Shown: piece after piece, positions 55,380 to 64,000 of the stretch
Layout of the letters: each line of letters begins with the position of its first letter
How positions within the stretch are numbered: position 1 is the first letter of the stretch
Source: Pseudomonadota bacterium
GTDB taxonomy: Bacteria; Desulfobacterota; Desulfobulbia; Desulfobulbales; Desulfocapsaceae
NCBI GenBank assembly: GCA_018817385.1
Contig: JAHIUA010000100.1
Location: 1-64,000 of the forward strand
Direction: 5' to 3'
DNA length: 64,000 nt
Program-made: the position numbers and the translations under genes
Notes under the pieces: generated by a model
Told to the model about the DNA's origin: nothing
The model's database searches: none
The model's input: only the letters and a program-made list of their open reading frames with translations

Positions 55380-55559
55380 GCTTGTAATTGGTAGGTGTCT
55401 GGAGCTGTTCTGTACCTGGCAGTCTATCCAGGCGGATCATATCTGCCAGATTCCAATCATCCTCGCTGACGATATGTGGCACGCCAAATAACTGGCTCAA
55501 ACCAGCCGCAATGGAGCAAAAGGCATGGTGTTGTCCTTGCTGGCCAACTCGGCCTCACG
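55380..55559 (-). pseudogene. Coding remnant of unknown family
   Basis: The minus strand reads HHAFCSIAAGLSQLFGVPHI then VSEDDWNLADMIRLDRLPGT with no start codon; upstream the frame ends in stops. It reads like real protein but I cannot name it. It follows the alpha/beta hydrolase gene on the same strand and may be what is left of its neighbour. Confidence 0.35.
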
Positions 55560-56513
55560 TTATCGAATGTTGTACCGTTCTAAAAACTCCCGAAGCTTTT
55601 CTCTTGCCCCTGCGTTCATGGTAAACAGCAAGGCGAGATGACCCCCTTTTTCCATGGTAATGAACTGGGCCCCTGGGATATTCTTGGCCGTAAACTCTCC
55701 TTGCTCAATGGAGATCAGGGTATCATCAGGAGCATGCATGACGAGAGTCGGCGCCTGGATTTTAGGGATCTGCCCGGCATCATATTCTGACATCTGCTGC
55801 TCAAGAAGCTGTCCATTCCGACGGGCGCCCATCGGCTTTATCGATTCTAAAAAGGCATGTAATTGGGTCACGTCTTCGGCTGAGAGTTGCTTCTGAACTT
55901 CCATTGGAACTCCCAGCGCCACAAGAAGTCCTGAAGGGCTCAATTTCACCATCGCCCAGTAGATAAAATCATTAAGAAAGACCTTGAAAAGGGCGGCAAG
56001 GACGGCCGGTCGGGAGGGTATGGCATGGCTGGCAGCACTGATCATTACTAAGGATTTGGTTCGTTGCTGATACTGGAGAGCAAACAACAAGGCGGATGGG
56101 CCGCCCATTGAAACCCCAACCACACCAACACGATCGATTCCCAATGTGTCCAGCAGGCAGGCATATGCATCGGCTTGTAGCGATGAATTGGCCTCGTCTG
56201 GTGCTGGAGTAGCCAGAAACCCAAAACGAGATGGAGAAATCCAGCGGTAATTGCCGCCAATTAATCTGGCAAAGTATTCACCCTGGTCGTACCCGCCGCC
56301 GGCTCCATGGACGATCAGCATTGGGGCCCCATCACCAAACTCGGTATATTGAAGCGGTCCGCAGGCCGTTTCAATATACTGAGCACCACTTGAGAGCCGC
56401 TGGTAGGCCAGAGACATATCTTCCCGGTATTGTCTATAGACGAGACCTGAAGGTATTCCCACCGTGAGCACCAGCGTTCCAAGGAGGAAGCGTTTTAAGA
56501 GTTTCTTCTTCAC
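55560..56513 (-). CDS. Alpha/beta hydrolase, membrane-anchored or exported
   Basis: 317 aa. An N-terminal helix (LLKRFLLGTLVLTVGIPSGLVY) is an uncleaved anchor or signal. Then the alpha/beta-hydrolase core: oxyanion motif LIVHGAGGGYDQG, nucleophile elbow VGVSMGGPSALL (Ser), acid in PTLVMHAPDDTLI (Asp) and catalytic His in EKGGHLALLF. Substrate unknown; an ester or similar small molecule is likely. It stands alone on the minus strand, converging with the DUF547 operon. Confidence 0.9.
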   Translation of the reverse strand: MKKKLLKRFLLGTLVLTVGIPSGLVYRQYREDMSLAYQRLSSGAQYIETACGPLQYTEFGDGAPMLIVHGAGGGYDQGEYFARLIGGNYRWISPSRFGFLATPAPDEANSSLQADAYACLLDTLGIDRVGVVGVSMGGPSALLFALQYQQRTKSLVMISAASHAIPSRPAVLAALFKVFLNDFIYWAMVKLSPSGLLVALGVPMEVQKQLSAEDVTQLHAFLESIKPMGARRNGQLLEQQMSEYDAGQIPKIQAPTLVMHAPDDTLISIEQGEFTAKNIPGAQFITMEKGGHLALLFTMNAGAREKLREFLERYNIR

Positions 56514-56605
56514 CTGACCTCAACCGATATTGTCTGCCAATGTTTGACAACGGACACCAATTGTAATTCCGGATAGTTTTGCAGACATGAATATTTTGTA
56601 ACCCA

Positions 56606-58264
56606 TCATTTGTTGTTCGTTGCGTTAATCACCGGCACAATCATTAACAAAAGGTTTTTCTTCGCATTGCACCCATCTCCTGTGCAGAAATCGCTTTCAC
56701 TGATAACGGCATCATTGCCAAAATACCAATATCTGGTGGGTTGCCACTGATCATTGTAGACCATCTCCGCGCTGACGACAGGGAGTGTGTAGCTTGTTCC
56801 ACTGGTCAAAACCGTGGGGGCCATGGTCGGATAGAGCGCCTTGCCGTCCCATCTCGGATCTCCTCCTGTAATGTTCTTGGGGGCAGCCATGACGCCGTCA
56901 CTTATTCTCAGGCCGGCTATAAAAAGGTTTGGGGCAGAGTTGATCCCCCCGTAGTCGATCGTATCAGAGTCAACCCAGCTGTAAAAAATACGCATGCCAT
57001 CTTCAGATCGTGACACCTGGCTGTAATTGTACTGACTGATGAGGTTTCCATTAGAATCCATGGTCCCGAATTCACCTTTCAATGTTCGGATTTCAGCAAT
57101 TTCCTTGGCAATCCAGGTTGCTCCGCCATCGTTTGTGGTAACGTCGAGGAGTACTTTTTCCTGACTCTCGAAAATTTCGTATGATTTTCCTAGCCTTCCT
57201 GTTCTGACATTGCCCACAACCATTACAAAATGGGGAGCACCGTTCGCGTCTACAGTGAGGTCGGCTTCATAGGTAGATGTCGCTATTCCCGAGCTAAATA
57301 AGAGATTGCGATGTTTGAGAAAATCCGTGAGCGTTGCCTGACTTCCCTCATAGACAATGGTGGAAAAATCGACCTCCACAGGCCTACCCCATGTGGCGCC
57401 CCCATCGGTGGATTTCATGAGAATCGGGTTCAGGGTCCCATCCTGACCGCCAGCCAAATCTCCAAGCCATGCTGCCCACCCAGTGGTTCCCGCAGGAGAA
57501 AAAGCAATGTTTGGCGAGAGGTAATGTTTCGTGGCATCAACCGCTGTGTTATAAGCGGGACTGACAGAATGATGCGAAACCCAGTCAATATCCGTTGTCG
57601 ATGCATTATAGGTTCCCCTGTAGATAACAACAGAATCGGTGCTGCTGATACCGGAACCTTGGAATTCAGTATACCAGAACTCCCCCTGCTTTCCGTTGCA
57701 GAGACTGCTGGCGATGGTGGTCAGTTCAGCGTCAAAACGATATATTTCGGTGCTGGAAGGCGGGGATGTTGTCGTCAGCTCTGATGCGCCGGTCACATGC
57801 CCTACCCAGGTAACAGGAAGATTTGGGTCAAAAGGGAACGAACTATTGGTGGAAGCGGCCCATACCAGCTTGCTATTGAAGGGATTAATATTTCCTGGTC
57901 CATTAGACAAAGACAGGTTCGGATAGGCATTCCGGTACCTGAAAGATGTATTCAACGATCCGATATCATGGGAAAATATATTTCCGCTATCGATTGACAG
58001 GTCATACCGCAGTTTAGAATTGTCTGTACTTCCGCCTCCCCAGATCGTGACATCTTGCTGGTGAAGAAAAGCAACCATATGTAAAGCATCGCTTGCTACC
58101 ACCTGGTTCTGGTTAGTCTGGAGCACCCCAAATATATTGGAAGACCGACCAAGTTCGATTGGGTTGACTGCAGCATCTACTTCGACAGCAGCGATCATGA
58201 AGCTCCAAACAAGCATACCTACCAGCATTATGACAGCAAGGGGTTGATTTCTTCTGTTGCGCAT
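56606..58264 (-). CDS. Secreted BNR/sialidase-like beta-propeller protein
   Basis: 552 aa. The ATG at 58264 follows GGAG; a TTG 12 bases upstream is less likely. Signal peptide (about 1-31, ending VEVDA). Asp-box-like repeats are visible (LMKSTDGGATWGRPVEV, DVTTNDGGATWIAKEI: S/T-x-D-G-G-x-T-W), which mark sialidase-type six-bladed propellers, but the arginine triad of true sialidases cannot be confirmed. A C-terminal CTGDGC pair precedes the tail LLLMIVPVINATNNK, similar to other tails here. Adhesion or glycan binding outside the cell is plausible. No riboswitch is seen in front of it. Confidence 0.75.
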   Translation of the reverse strand: MRNRRNQPLAVIMLVGMLVWSFMIAAVEVDAAVNPIELGRSSNIFGVLQTNQNQVVASDALHMVAFLHQQDVTIWGGGSTDNSKLRYDLSIDSGNIFSHDIGSLNTSFRYRNAYPNLSLSNGPGNINPFNSKLVWAASTNSSFPFDPNLPVTWVGHVTGASELTTTSPPSSTEIYRFDAELTTIASSLCNGKQGEFWYTEFQGSGISSTDSVVIYRGTYNASTTDIDWVSHHSVSPAYNTAVDATKHYLSPNIAFSPAGTTGWAAWLGDLAGGQDGTLNPILMKSTDGGATWGRPVEVDFSTIVYEGSQATLTDFLKHRNLLFSSGIATSTYEADLTVDANGAPHFVMVVGNVRTGRLGKSYEIFESQEKVLLDVTTNDGGATWIAKEIAEIRTLKGEFGTMDSNGNLISQYNYSQVSRSEDGMRIFYSWVDSDTIDYGGINSAPNLFIAGLRISDGVMAAPKNITGGDPRWDGKALYPTMAPTVLTSGTSYTLPVVSAEMVYNDQWQPTRYWYFGNDAVISESDFCTGDGCNAKKNLLLMIVPVINATNNK

Positions 58265-58380
58265 TATGATCTCCAAAAGGTACTCTTAAGAGTAACTGGT
58301 TATTATTTAAGGAAATATTTGATATGATAGCTCTGGCGGTTAGCTCGGTCAGACCCCGTGTTTTACCCGGCTGCTAAAAG

Positions 58381-58644
58381 TTATTTTTCTCGTTTACGGT
58401 CCCAGAGTAGGACATTATCTCTGAAGACCTGATAGATCCTGTGCAGGGGCAGGCGATGGATCACCCCATCCCGGTCAATGATCTGAATTGTACTGCCGTC
58501 CTCCTGATCGAAGACAATCTTGCTGAAGGGTATCCTCCTGATCCTGTCGAGCAGGCGATCATAGTAGCCGATTTCAAACGAACCGTGGCCGAACTTCTTG
58601 TCCCATCGTATGCGGCTGAGTAATTCATTGATGGGGATCATCAT
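58381..58644 (-). CDS. DUF504 (UPF0248) protein
   Basis: 87 aa. The pattern INELLSRIRWDKKFGHGSFEIGYYDR, then IPFSKIVFDQEDG and IPLHRIYQVFRDNVLLWDR, is that of DUF504, a small family found mostly in archaea and often beside RNA-modifying or RNA-repair genes. It overlaps the rtcA stop by four bases (ATGA), so the two are translationally coupled, and RNA binding in the same pathway is likely (inference). Confidence 0.88.
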   Translation of the reverse strand: MMIPINELLSRIRWDKKFGHGSFEIGYYDRLLDRIRRIPFSKIVFDQEDGSTIQIIDRDGVIHRLPLHRIYQVFRDNVLLWDRKREK

Positions 58645-59699
58645 TGATGTTCCTTGTTTTGCACGGTAAAGGCTGTCCCGGTTACCATAACGGAATGGAC
58701 GGCTGGATCCACCATAAAGCGGACGGGCAGGAATTTTTCGATTATCTCGATATTGGTCATGAGGTGACTGGTCACCTTCTCCGCTGTAAACAGGGAATCG
58801 CCCTTGGCAAGGGCCAGATAAAGGAGAACCTGGTCGGCCAGATGCTGATCCACCGAACCATTGCTGTGGTCGAAATCAAGGAACTGGCGACAGAGATCAT
58901 CGGCTACCTCTTCGGCAGGCCATCCTTTTTTGCCCAGGGTACTGAAACCGGCCACTCCTTCTTCATACTCCCCTCTGAGAAAAAGAACGTTACCCTGCCC
59001 AGGTGAAGGAGCCGCTTCAAACTGTCTTTCGAGCACATAACCGCTCTCTTCAAGGCACATTCGGACACGAGATTCTTCCCGGTCAATGATATGGAGAGGG
59101 AGACCGGCTAACCCCAGCATCAGGGTAAGATTGCACAGCCTGCCACGATATGGCAGATGGAGGGCCTGAAGCCCCTGACAGGGGGTGATGCGAAGGGTAC
59201 AGCTGCCGTCCCCCCTTGGATACCAGCCCCAACTGTCAAGAGTAACGTTGATCTCTGCCCCCATGCGGCGCAGAATCGGGAGAAAGACCTTCTCCAGATA
59301 GTGAAAAACCGGGCTGAAGGGCACATGCGTACCACCTTCGAGAACTACTACTGACGGATGAGGGGCGAAAAGCAGGGGCGGCAGAATGGCTGCGGCCAGC
59401 AGGCATACGGAGCCGGCCGTGCCGATACTGAATCGGTAATTACCGCCGCTGATACGTCGAGGCATAAAGACAAGGGAGGTTGAGTTCTCTGCGTCGCCTC
59501 TAAGCTCAGCAGCCGTGATCCGGGCCAGGGCTCGTACCGCAGCCAGATGCTGTGGTCGCAGCCCCGGCCTTCTCCGACCCACACGGATGTTTGAAATTAC
59601 AAGAGGGCGTTCTAGGAGGGCGGAAAGGGCAAGAGAGGTACGCAGAACCTGGCCGCCTCCCTCGCCAATACTGCCATCAATGATGATTTGATTGCCCAT
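58641..59699 (-). CDS. rtcA: RNA 3'-terminal phosphate cyclase
   Basis: 352 aa. I chose the ATG at 59699 (MGNQIIIDGSIGEGGGQVLRTSLALSAL), the exact N-terminus of the family; the longer frame adds 47 unrelated residues. The family signature RVGRRRPGLRPQHLAAVRALA and GSVCLLAAAILPPLLF are present. In the C-terminal part, SHLMTNIEIIEKFLPVRF matches the region that carries the AMP-accepting His in E. coli RtcA. It converts RNA 3'-phosphate to 2',3'-cyclic phosphate using ATP. Coupled to a DUF504 gene; no rtcB or rtcR gene is in the window. Confidence 0.95.
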   Translation of the reverse strand: MGNQIIIDGSIGEGGGQVLRTSLALSALLERPLVISNIRVGRRRPGLRPQHLAAVRALARITAAELRGDAENSTSLVFMPRRISGGNYRFSIGTAGSVCLLAAAILPPLLFAPHPSVVVLEGGTHVPFSPVFHYLEKVFLPILRRMGAEINVTLDSWGWYPRGDGSCTLRITPCQGLQALHLPYRGRLCNLTLMLGLAGLPLHIIDREESRVRMCLEESGYVLERQFEAAPSPGQGNVLFLRGEYEEGVAGFSTLGKKGWPAEEVADDLCRQFLDFDHSNGSVDQHLADQVLLYLALAKGDSLFTAEKVTSHLMTNIEIIEKFLPVRFMVDPAVHSVMVTGTAFTVQNKEHQ

Positions 59700-60103
59700 G
59701 ATTGGCCTCGCATGAATCGGTACCATAAAGGAGGACCCCAGGCCCTGTCCTCTACCCAGCGTATCGCTTCGAATGGGTTTCTCTTTGATCTGCTCTATGG
59801 CTCTTAGTATAACACAAAAACTTCGAGTCTCCTCCTCCATATAAGAAACTGTTGCCAGGTTTTAAGCGGATTGGCGGGATTGGAGAATTTTGGCCTTGAT
59901 CGCAGGTCAATTCCCAGGTTAAGCTGGTCGGGAATTATCCCTGGAATATATCTTTTAAAAATGATTTATATGGATAAGATAGAAAATACCGCATGGGAAA
60001 TGGCACTGGCTAGCCAGCAAAACTCTTGCTATCAAGGTTGCCCAAAAAAGGTGTCGTCTGCTGCCCAAAGTGAGTGTATGGGCAGGGGACAAAGAGACGG
60101 AAA
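59700..60103. other. Divergent intergenic region, no gene
   Basis: About 400 bp between rtcA (minus) and an unknown gene (plus). An in-frame minus-strand extension of rtcA to 59840 is open but not conserved-looking. No sigma-54 site (as for E. coli rtc with RtcR) was seen. Confidence 0.45.
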
Positions 60104-61282
60104 ATGAAACAAGACAGATCATACCCTCTGGTGCGGCAGATTATGACGGAGTTTGCCCAACAAACCGGGCTTTCGTCACTGAGTATGCCGCCACGCCGTT
60201 ACCTGTGGACCGACGCCTTTGCTGTCTGCAACTTTCTCGGTCTTTATCAGCAAACAGGTGATGACAGCTTCAAGTCTCTTGCCCTGGCACTGGTGGGTCA
60301 GGTCCATGAGTGTCTTGGTCGTTATCGTCAGGATGACACCAGGAGAGGATGGATCAGCGCTCTCAGTGAGAGCGAAGGGAGATTGCATCCAACCGCAGGT
60401 GGCCTGCGCATCGGTAAGAAGATGAACGAACGTGGACCTGACGATCCCTTTGACCAGGAAATGGAATGGGATCGTGACGGACAGTATTATCATTATCTCA
60501 CTAAGTGGATGTATGCTCTCCAATGCGTGGGCACAGTCACCGCTGAAAAGGTGTACTGGAGATGGGCAAGGGAGCTTGCCAAAAAGGTACATGCCGGTTT
60601 TGTCTTTCCCTCGGATGGAGGCGGGCCCAAATATATCCACTGGAAGATGAGCATAGACCTTTCTCGTCCTCTGGTCCCATCCATGGGCCTTCACGATCCC
60701 CTTGAAGGACTCATCGTCTACAGCCAGTTACAGGCAGGCAAGAGTGAGAACGCGAAAGACTCTCCCCAGCCGGATCTCTCCCGTGAGATAAAAGAGTTGG
60801 CCGCCATCTGCACAGGCATGAGCTGGGTGACTGAAGACTCTCTGGGCGTTGGCGGCCTGTTGTGTAATAGCCTCCAGCTGGCACAGCTGATGACCAGAGA
60901 CAGGTCCGGGCAGGATAAGCTGCTGTTGGCCTTGCTCGATGACTCCCTTGTCGGGCTGGAATCCTATCTCAAAATGAACACCTTGCAGCTTCCTGGCCAG
61001 TACCGTCTTGCCTTCCGGGAGTTTGGTCTGTCCATTGGTCTCTATGCAGTTGAAAGGCTGAAGGGCTTGCTGGAGAAGGAGGCAGACTCCTTTACAGAGA
61101 GCGCTGCGCTCCACGCACGTATCGAGGAGCTCATGTATTACCAGTCGGTGGGCGAACAAATTGAGAAATTCTGGCAAGAGGAGGCCAACAGAGAGGCAGA
61201 GACCTGGCTCCTGCATCGTGACATCAATATGGTAATGCAGGCCACAAGTCTGGCTCCCGATGGATTTTTGCAGGCTTCATAA
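60104..61282 (+). CDS. Unknown protein with six-hairpin (alpha/alpha-barrel) look
   Basis: 392 aa, soluble. I chose the ATG at 60104 after AGACGGAAA; an in-frame ATG at 60074 adds ten residues. It has repeated paired helices and motifs such as RRYLWTDAFAVCNFLGLYQQ, EMEWDRDGQYYHYLTKWMYAL, SRPLVPSMGLHDPLEGL and YRLAFREFGLSIGL, with conserved-looking Trp/Asp/His positions as in glycoside hydrolases with an (alpha/alpha)6 barrel. I cannot name the family. No signal peptide, so it acts in the cytoplasm. It is transcribed alone. Confidence 0.65.
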   Translation: MKQDRSYPLVRQIMTEFAQQTGLSSLSMPPRRYLWTDAFAVCNFLGLYQQTGDDSFKSLALALVGQVHECLGRYRQDDTRRGWISALSESEGRLHPTAGGLRIGKKMNERGPDDPFDQEMEWDRDGQYYHYLTKWMYALQCVGTVTAEKVYWRWARELAKKVHAGFVFPSDGGGPKYIHWKMSIDLSRPLVPSMGLHDPLEGLIVYSQLQAGKSENAKDSPQPDLSREIKELAAICTGMSWVTEDSLGVGGLLCNSLQLAQLMTRDRSGQDKLLLALLDDSLVGLESYLKMNTLQLPGQYRLAFREFGLSIGLYAVERLKGLLEKEADSFTESAALHARIEELMYYQSVGEQIEKFWQEEANREAETWLLHRDINMVMQATSLAPDGFLQAS

Positions 61283-61302
61283 GGGGGAAAAGAGAGAACA
61301 GG

Positions 61303-61503
61303 TCATTTCTTAAAAATCCAGAACAGGATCGACAGGAGCACGGAAATGACAATGCTGGTGGTCAGGGGAAAGTAAAACTTGAAATTCCCGGACTTGAAGG
61401 AAAAATCACCAGGCAGCCGGCCGAGATTCAATTTCTGGATCAATGGCCAGCAAAGGCCAAGGACGACGAGGACCATGCCGATGGTGATCAGTGTTTTTGC
61501 CAT
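61303..61503 (-). CDS. DUF2905 small membrane protein
   Basis: 66 aa. Two membrane helices flank a conserved loop: MAKTLITIGMVLVVLGLCWPL, then LNLGRLPGDFSFKSGNFKFYFPL, and then SIVISVLLSILFWIFKK. This is the DUF2905 pattern (G-R-L-P-G-D). The start at 61503 is the family's usual one; the longer frame adds 14 residues. Function unknown. It converges with the unknown gene upstream. Confidence 0.9.
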   Translation of the reverse strand: MAKTLITIGMVLVVLGLCWPLIQKLNLGRLPGDFSFKSGNFKFYFPLTTSIVISVLLSILFWIFKK

Positions 61504-61802
61504 ATACTGCCTCTTCTCTGCCCCAACGCTTTCGCAGGCCATCACGCCTGGTCGTTACCGATTTCCGTGTCGATCTTAGCTGCTGCGTCGGTGACAGGAA
61601 AATAATACGGGGTTTCCTTATCCATCTCAACGGATGTCAATCGCTAACGCTTCATGTAATGGCCAATCATGAGCAAACAGTCGCTCTGTAACTGGTCAGC
61701 AGTGTGGTATCTTCGTTCATTGAGGATTTCGCAACATATTCGGGCTATTCAAGAAGACTTCAATGGACGAAGATGGCGTGCTGTTGAATAGTTCCGTCAA
61801 TC

Positions 61803-64000
61803 TTACACTTTCTTTTTGTTTCGTTCCTGATGTTTTTCGTCCATGATCCGTTCTAACTCGCTGCCATCGACAATTTCCTGCCGGATGAGGATCTCAGCCA
61901 GGATCTCTATCTTCTGCCAGTTGCTTTCCACCAGTTCGGTGGTGATTTTTTCGGACTTGTCGATCCAGAGGCGGAGCTGACGTTCCACCGCCTCCCGGAA
62001 ATACTGGGGGTTGACGTTGTGGGCCAGGGTGTCGGTGTGGACAAAACCCAACTCCTCGTCCATGCCCATGCTGGCAATGGCGGTGTAGGCCAGGCAGGTT
62101 GCCTCCTCAAGATCGTTGGCGGCCCCGGTTTCCATGCCTTTGGCACCAAATTTTTTTATACTGGCGATTCTTCCGGCCAGAAACACACAGATGTTGTTGA
62201 ATACCTCTTCCTTGGAGAGGTTGCTGGGAAAATCTTCGAAGGTGTATGAGATAAAGCCCAGGCTTCGCAGGCGCGGGGCAATGGTGACCTGTTCGATTTT
62301 AATATCGGGAAGCAGGAGATAGGAGAGGACTGCATGCCCGGCCTCGTGGAAGGCGGTCCGGCGCAGGTCTTCCTCCAGGTTGCGCATAAGCTTTTTCTCA
62401 AGCTTGGAACCGTATTTGATGATGTTGATCTGCTCGATGAGGATCTCTTCGCTGATACAGGGGAGACCGTGGCGGATTGCATGGAGGGAGGCCTCCTTGC
62501 CGATACGCTGCAGCTCGTAGCCGTTCAAGCCGGAGATATAACGGACTACCTTCTCCACATCAATCTTGCCGTCGTTGGGTTTCTTCAGAATCTGGTCGAT
62601 GAAGAAGCGCCGTGCCTCACGGTCAAGCTTCGGCATTTCGACAAAGGTGTCAACACGTTCAGGTTCAATAAGTATTTCCGGTACATCTTCACGGCTGATC
62701 GCGGTAACTACGGTGAATACCGATTCCTCAGGATCGTCGGACAGGGCGTCGATCTCCAGGGCAAGCTGGTCGGCAGGTACAGCAGTCAGCATCCCTTCCA
62801 CCAGACCCTTGATGTCGATACCGTCCAGAAAAACAATGCTGGGCGCATATTCACGCGCTTTGAGATAGACCTGGCGGAGATATTCGGGGTCAAACAGTTC
62901 GATACGGGAGACATAGATGTAGGGGCGTCCGGCCTCTCTGGCAAAGGCCTTTCCGAGCAGGGTTTTTCCGACTCCGGGTGGCCCATACATCAACATGCCT
63001 TTAGGCATATTGATGGAAAACTTCTTCACCAGCTCCGGATTTTTCAGGGTATTGATGATCTGCTTGAGGGTAGTTTTAGTCTGACGGTTTCCGGCGATAT
63101 CCTCAAATCCTGTTTCGGAAAATTCGATGGCCGGTCGTTCACTGCGCAACATCCATTTGGTCATGGGCAGTGTCCGGGGTTCTGCCCCGGCCAGGCTGAA
63201 GATGAGGTCGCTCCCTTTCTGATACTCCTTCCACGTCAATTCCACGGTCTGGTTGTTCTTATACAGCCTGGCCAGGAGCTGGTCTCCGGCTTCAGAGAGT
63301 TTATGCAGCGAGGTTTCGGCCTTTTTGGTTATTTTGAAGATAATCCGGGCTGGTGTGATGGGTAATTGGCCCAGACTGCGGATGATCTTGAAAAGGAGCT
63401 CGTCGGGTAGCTTCTTCTTCACTTTTTTAGCGGTGATCGCCGGACCAAGAGAAAGAACGAGGAGGGCGACCAGGTCTTGACGATCGGGAAAATCAAGGAG
63501 GATATTCTTGGCCCGGAAATGTTCGGCCAACTGTAAGAGGGAATCGGTGCCGATGCCGACCATGGCGCTTATGCCCAGCCGATTGAAGAGAATGATATAA
63601 TTCTGGGCCAGGGTGGCCAGGAGCTTGGGGGTGATAGCCTCCTGAACGAGTTGCTCGCCCACCTGCTTTTCCTTGGCAATGGCATCCATGATCAGGCCTT
63701 GGGCCCGGGCCTTGTTGTGGCGGAAGGTAGCCTGAAATTCCTTTCCCTGGTACAGAGCGGTGCCCAGGGTGGAGGTAAAGATGAAGATCGCATCGCTGCA
63801 GTTGATACCGTTCTCCGGCTCCTCTTTGGTGATCAGGTCGAGGAGCGCCATCTGCAGCTGCTTGCTCGCCATTTCAATGGCCTCAAAGAGAATGATGGCG
63901 CGGGGATTGGCACGAAGAAAACGAATCAGTTCGCCTTCCTGGATTTCCTGGCCGATCACCTGGGAAACAAGGAGCTGGTCCCCGCTTTCCGGATCGCTGT
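61803..64000 (-). CDS. Divergent FtsH-like AAA+ zinc metalloprotease (partial at window end)
   Basis: About 732 residues in the window; the 5' end lies beyond 64000. The first 170 residues look like part of a Clp/AAA_2-type module, with IILFEAIEMASKQLQMALLDLI where Clp ATPases have L-L-D-E-I-E-K-A-H. Then an FtsH-type AAA domain: Walker A GPPGVGKT intact, but Walker B reads IVFLDGIDIKG instead of IIFIDEID, so the catalytic Glu is Gly. The arginine-finger region is EPERVDTF (FtsH RPGRFDR). The M41 peptidase has HEAGH and the third zinc ligand region AANDLEEAT. No membrane helices are visible. ATP hydrolysis may be weak or absent. Confidence 0.85.
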   Translation of the reverse strand, partial: SDPESGDQLLVSQVIGQEIQEGELIRFLRANPRAIILFEAIEMASKQLQMALLDLITKEEPENGINCSDAIFIFTSTLGTALYQGKEFQATFRHNKARAQGLIMDAIAKEKQVGEQLVQEAITPKLLATLAQNYIILFNRLGISAMVGIGTDSLLQLAEHFRAKNILLDFPDRQDLVALLVLSLGPAITAKKVKKKLPDELLFKIIRSLGQLPITPARIIFKITKKAETSLHKLSEAGDQLLARLYKNNQTVELTWKEYQKGSDLIFSLAGAEPRTLPMTKWMLRSERPAIEFSETGFEDIAGNRQTKTTLKQIINTLKNPELVKKFSINMPKGMLMYGPPGVGKTLLGKAFAREAGRPYIYVSRIELFDPEYLRQVYLKAREYAPSIVFLDGIDIKGLVEGMLTAVPADQLALEIDALSDDPEESVFTVVTAISREDVPEILIEPERVDTFVEMPKLDREARRFFIDQILKKPNDGKIDVEKVVRYISGLNGYELQRIGKEASLHAIRHGLPCISEEILIEQINIIKYGSKLEKKLMRNLEEDLRRTAFHEAGHAVLSYLLLPDIKIEQVTIAPRLRSLGFISYTFEDFPSNLSKEEVFNNICVFLAGRIASIKKFGAKGMETGAANDLEEATCLAYTAIASMGMDEELGFVHTDTLAHNVNPQYFREAVERQLRLWIDKSEKITTELVESNWQKIEILAEILIRQEIVDGSELERIMDEKHQERNKKKV

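Noticed and set aside
58265-58380. CACGGGGTCTGACCGAGC before the secreted propeller gene, resembling part of a GEMM aptamer
   Set aside because: The GCAAACC block and the tetraloop stem are absent, so the resemblance is only to one short block.

Overview
The window looks like chromosome of an anaerobic, Gram-negative Desulfobacterota-type bacterium; Desulfobulbales is my best guess. The pointers are a nifH-nifI1-nifI2-nifD-nifK cluster of the anaerobe type, a periplasmic selenocysteine formate dehydrogenase, two cyclic-di-GMP-I riboswitches in front of secreted proteins, and sigma-54 control in two places. No rRNA, tRNA or CRISPR array was found.

Region 1 (0.2-11.6 kb) is nitrogen fixation. 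On the minus strand lie nifA and a nifM-like parvulin. Divergent from them is a tight 14-gene plus-strand run: nifH, nifI1, nifI2, nifD, nifK, a NifB-shaped protein that has lost its radical-SAM cysteines, a Shethna-type [2Fe-2S] ferredoxin, and a tail of small genes (zinc ribbon, GNAT acetyltransferase, HEPN-like helical protein, two unknowns, Nif11). A NifA upstream site and a -24/-12 promoter precede nifH. Hairpins sit between nifI2 and nifD and between nifD and nifK. nifE, nifN, nifV and a catalytic nifB are not in the window.

Region 2 (11.6-31 kb) holds a MarR-pirin-nitroreductase operon with a palindromic operator; secreted proteins (FG-GAP, TIGR03790-like); a 95-bp sequence present twice in inverted orientation; and a glucose operon (glucokinase, GH63-like glycosidase, zwf, gnd, DUF302). 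It continues with a riboswitch-controlled secreted protein beside a diguanylate cyclase, then decayed DNA with IS110 and ModF/PhrA remnants.

Region 3 (about 31.06-40.01 kb) is visibly richer in G+C than its flanks. It encodes a three-subunit formate dehydrogenase (Sec-containing, Tat-exported alpha subunit; four-cluster ferredoxin; NrfD-type membrane subunit) behind a near-perfect sigma-54 promoter, plus a divergent sigma-54 response regulator and sensor kinase. It looks like a self-contained acquired module. An EamA-transporter pseudogene follows.

Region 4 (41-64 kb) has a tandem UspA and an ArsB/NhaD-type transporter, a 5'-truncated thpR, a 2206-residue teneurin-like NHL-RHS protein, a flavoprotein disulfide reductase/TVP38/DUF547 operon, an alpha/beta hydrolase and a secreted beta-propeller-like protein. 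It ends with an rtcA-DUF504 RNA-repair pair, an unknown alpha-helical-barrel-like protein, DUF2905, and a partial, divergent FtsH-like protein whose Walker B glutamate is missing. Four secreted or putatively secreted proteins of the window share a short C-terminal motif around M-P-[AV]-[IVL].
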